NCBI RefSeq assembly: GCF_964199755.1 | Contig: NC_133901.1 | Span: 5,248,016-5,312,015 of the forward strand | DNA: 64,000 nt | Direction: 5' to 3' | Source: Larus michahellis | Lineage: Eukaryota; Chordata; Aves; Charadriiformes; Laridae | Part shown: positions 61,201-64,000 of the stretch, piece after piece | Position numbering within the stretch: position 1 is the first letter of the stretch | How the letters are laid out: each line of letters opens with the position of its first letter | Translations under genes and position numbers: made by a program | The notes under the pieces: generated by a model | The model's database searches: none | Seen by the model: only the letters and a program-made list of their open reading frames with translations | What the model was told of the DNA's origin: nothing

Positions 61201-62280
61201 CTGCAATTAAATTTATGTCTATAATTGATTTATAATAATGTAAATGATAACCCAAAATTTAAATTTTACAGTTGAAGAGCACACAGTGAACTATGTAAAA
61301 ATACGGTCTTCACTTTGTGAATCACTTTTTTAAAAAGCACTTTCCTATTACCAATTAGCATGTGAATGAATTTTAGATTCTCTCATTTGTTATGATCTGT
61401 AGAAGTGAAATTTCTTTAACCTGTCTGTTAATGAGTAAATTCATCATACAAATGCTGAAACAAAGCACCTTATACTATGCTGCTTAAACTTGCTTGTAAT
61501 TGCACCTTTTGTTATCTGCGGATTTTTCTTAATGAGTATTCTTGTGCGATATCATTGTTCCCTGTGGGTCTGGGTGAATGATTAACCAACCTGCAGCATC
61601 ATTTACTTATATAGTTTCTATTTCAATACAACATTGTATTGTGAGTTCAGTGCTTCAGAAATAAATGCTACTTCCATTTGTCTGCTTTGCTTGTGTATCA
61701 TTTATTCCTCTTCCACAGAATTAAATCAAGACCTTCATAAACCTGCAAGAACTTGAAAATTAAGAAAGTATTTTTGCTAGAAGCCTGACTAGTTCTTCCC
61801 CTGCTGAAGTACTCCCACTCCATATTTAACTGTTTTAACTTTCAAGTAATTTTGGCTTCCACATAAGATTTATTTTAGCCATTCTTTAACCTTGGGCACG
61901 TATTTATGTATAGCAGCTAACCTTGTTGCTTACTGCTCTGACTAATTATTTAACTTTTAATATGTACATACATACATTAGAGGAGCAGTAGCAAAGAAGT
62001 AATGAAACATCACAACCTTTCCTGTAGTTGTGGAAGTTGCACATCTTGCACTATTTTTGTACTACGTAAACAAAGTTTATATTTCTGTAGGAGTTGGAGC
62101 TTTACACCAACTGAAAAAAAAATATATTTCTCAATAAACAGACAACACTTAAATTAAACTGACAAAAAGTCACACTTTAACAAGAAAATACACTTAAAAA
62201 TAATCACAAAAGTTGTTTGAACCTTTGATGGTAGGTTAAGGCACGTACACAACTGATAAAAGGGTTTCAGCTTTGAATAA
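55261..62280. other. Downstream region between PHC3 and GPR160
   Basis: About 7 kb, either long PHC3 3' UTR or intergenic. Apart from further AATAAA hexamers I recognise no gene, RNA or repeat. Small open frames such as 58543-58752 show nothing familiar. Confidence 0.45.
61660..61665 (+). terminator. Candidate distal poly(A) signal for PHC3
   Basis: AATAAA followed by a T/G-rich stretch (TTTGTCTGCTTTGCTTGTGT). It would give an 8.5-kb 3' UTR ending about 0.6 kb before the GPR160 3' end. Confidence 0.3.
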
Positions 62281-62283
62281 GAC

Positions 62284-62289
62284 TTTATT
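62284..62289 (-). terminator. GPR160: GPR160 poly(A) signal
   Basis: AATAAA on the minus strand (TTTATT on plus), about 360 bases past the GPR160 stop codon. It gives a short 3' UTR ending near 62265. Confidence 0.65.
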
Positions 62290-62648
62290 GCATTTTGTAC
62301 TATAAAACCTGAGATCATTCTGTTTAAAGCAAGTGTAAAATTCTAGTCATAAACATAAGCTGTAACTGAAAACATGTTTTTTGTAAGTAGTGGTCGTTAC
62401 TTAAACCCGTACTTTCACATTAAATTCTCTGAACTGGCAGGTGCTTACTGGAACCCAGTGCAGCAGTGTGTGTCCCCCACACTGGTGCAGGATTTATTAC
62501 AGTATTGGTAGACATTGGACTTTTTTTCCACTGGTTGTATCTCTGGAGATGTTTCCTTGTATTATCTGTAAGGACACGGTCACAGAACGTCAGAGAACAC
62601 GTTTCTGTCGCACAGCACTTATTTGTATTTTTTTCAGTCAGCAGCTCA

Positions 62649-63665
62649 TTAACAGATCACAATTACTGTGCCTGGCTTATCAGCTGGCTCTGTGTTTTCA
62701 TTGTTAAGTGGCATAAAGCAGAATTTCCAGCTGACAAATGGATCTGTAGACCACATCTCCTCTGTCAATTCAACATCATGACATCGACACCAGTACGCTA
62801 CTGCGATGAGAAAGCTGTTGATGAAGTACAGCCAGGGGACGTTCATCTCCATGTAGGCTGGAATCCGAGCACCGAGAAACAAAATGATAATTTGAAGGAG
62901 AACAAAAGGTGCCCAAGTGCCAAGAAAACAGATGAGAAGTCTGGTCAGGAGCTGCCGCTTAAAGCAAGTGCTGTTGTTAGACACAGAGGAGAACATCAGA
63001 ACAGGCTGACTGGCAAAGGAAACGACCCTGACAGATAGCAGCATGGTTAGAACTTCCTTCCGACAAGCCACGAGAGCCGTGCCTATGAGCAGCACCATGG
63101 CACAGGAGACCGAGTAGCTCTGCACGCTGGCATAGAGAGGACACTGATACGGAGAAAAACGGTTCTGAATTTCTAGTCCTTCGTAGATAGCGGGAACTTT
63201 CAGAATACAAAAAAACCCTGACATCCATATAACAACCACAGCAAATACATACAGTAATCTTTGACCTCTTTTAGGAAATTGAGAGGTTTGGGCTATAGTC
63301 ATGTAATAATCCAGACCAGCCACAACATACACCGGGTAATGCAAAATGCCGTAGATAAGAGAAGTTATCTGAGTGAATAGGCAAACGTGGTACTTTGTAA
63401 ATCGCACACCCCAGAGTGCAAAGTCCTCAAAATAAAAAATGAACAGTATACTCATCAGCAGCGTGAAATCGAGAAGTGCCAGTGAAACACAGAAGTTTCC
63501 CATAAAACTAACTTTCACATTTCTTTGCTTAACTTGCAACATGAAGAAATCAAGGAACACTTTTCCGAATATAATCAGGAGCAACATGCAGCTGATTTCC
63601 AGAGGTTGGTTGACCTGGGCGTAGTGGTACTGACCAGAACAATTTTCACAGAGAACAGCAGCCAT
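62649..63665 (-). CDS. GPR160: Orphan G protein-coupled receptor 160
   Basis: Single-exon coding region of 338 residues, the same length as human GPR160, which it matches along its length (FTKYHVCLFTQITSLIYGIL, IPAYMEMNVPWLYFINSFLI). It is a plasma-membrane seven-helix receptor, proposed in the literature to respond to CART peptide, though this is debated. Helices by hydrophobicity: about 22-44, 54-79, 92-118, 137-156, 184-203, 239-264 and 272-295. N8 in NCS is a glycosylation site. C95 and C175 could form the usual extracellular disulphide. Class A motifs are degenerate: LDYY at 118-121 in place of DRY, TWAP at 250-253 in place of CWxP, and NSFLIAVAY at the NPxxY position. An acceptor TTTTCAG lies at 63722-63716, so the exon starts at 63715 with a 50-nt leader. 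It is convergent with PHC3, as in human. Confidence 0.97.
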   Translation of the reverse strand: MAAVLCENCSGQYHYAQVNQPLEISCMLLLIIFGKVFLDFFMLQVKQRNVKVSFMGNFCVSLALLDFTLLMSILFIFYFEDFALWGVRFTKYHVCLFTQITSLIYGILHYPVYVVAGLDYYMTIAQTSQFPKRGQRLLYVFAVVVIWMSGFFCILKVPAIYEGLEIQNRFSPYQCPLYASVQSYSVSCAMVLLIGTALVACRKEVLTMLLSVRVVSFASQPVLMFSSVSNNSTCFKRQLLTRLLICFLGTWAPFVLLQIIILFLGARIPAYMEMNVPWLYFINSFLIAVAYWCRCHDVELTEEMWSTDPFVSWKFCFMPLNNENTEPADKPGTVIVIC

Positions 63666-63715
63666 CCTCCAACGGTGAGTATCAGCAAAGTATCACAGGG
63701 CACAGAGCTTCATAT

Positions 63716-64000
63716 CTGAAAAGCAGAGGAAAAAAAAAGGTTTGTAAAAATTTATTTCTGGGTACCTCTACCAATTAGTTACTTCTCCATCATAGCAGCT
63801 ATCAAATTTACGTCTGAATTTTCCAGGCTCCTTAACTAAGAGTAAATAGCTTCACTAACATATCATTATCAAGAAGCACCTAAATTTCATCTTCTTGAAT
63901 TACATTCTCTTGAGAGTTAAAAAGTCAACATAGACCTAAGTTACTTTACTAGCTACTTCCCTAAGGAAAAGTTCAGGAAATAAGGTTGGCTGTGTTTTTT
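63716..64000 (-). other. GPR160 upstream intron (partial)
   Basis: Begins with the acceptor AG at 63717-63716 and a pyrimidine tract on the minus strand. It runs off the right edge; the 5' non-coding exons are outside the window. Confidence 0.7.

Noticed and set aside
1..64000. tRNA, rRNA, CRISPR or bacterial-type elements
   Set aside because: None seen. The window is a vertebrate nuclear region, and no cloverleaf or regularly spaced repeat array was recognised.

Overview
The window is a piece of vertebrate, almost certainly avian, nuclear genome. The evidence is spliced vertebrate genes with large introns, CpG-island promoters, two CR1 LINE tails of the type common in bird genomes, and a short LTR-like remnant that I associate with Neoaves. 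The three genes match the human 3q26 neighbourhood (GPR160, PHC3, PRKCI) with order and relative orientation kept. Species cannot be fixed from this sequence.

Layout. Positions 11-19649, minus strand: the first ten coding exons of PRKCI (atypical protein kinase C iota), giving residues 1-331 plus two bases of the next codon. This covers the PB1 domain, pseudosubstrate, C1 zinc domain and the start of the kinase domain; the rest of the gene lies beyond the left edge. Positions 19290-23290: two CpG-rich promoter regions facing away from each other (PRKCI leftward, PHC3 rightward), separated by about 2 kb of AT-rich DNA with a CR1 tail. Positions 22763-53092, plus strand: PHC3, a Polycomb PRC1 polyhomeotic subunit, complete in 14 coding exons for 984 residues from the internal Met at 26240. 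Downstream are its 3' UTR and a 912-bp hAT-type DNA transposon at 53873-54784. Positions about 62280-63715, minus strand: the single coding exon of the orphan receptor GPR160, convergent with PHC3.

The genes are not an operon. PRKCI is a polarity kinase, PHC3 a chromatin repressor subunit and GPR160 a membrane receptor. What links them is conserved synteny and a divergent promoter pair.

Less ordinary observations: a one-base frame mismatch between the conserved-looking PHC3 first exon and the main reading frame; a TISU/YY1-like element pair at the PHC3 start; a short extra segment after the PHC3 FCS zinc finger that resembles PHC2; the hAT element lying inside any 3' UTR that uses the first canonical poly(A) signal; and decayed antisense coding sequence inside PHC3 intron 6 (and possibly intron 14). 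I found no wholly new system. Splice junctions were read by hand from GT/AG sites, reading-frame continuity and remembered human homologues; no alignment was run.
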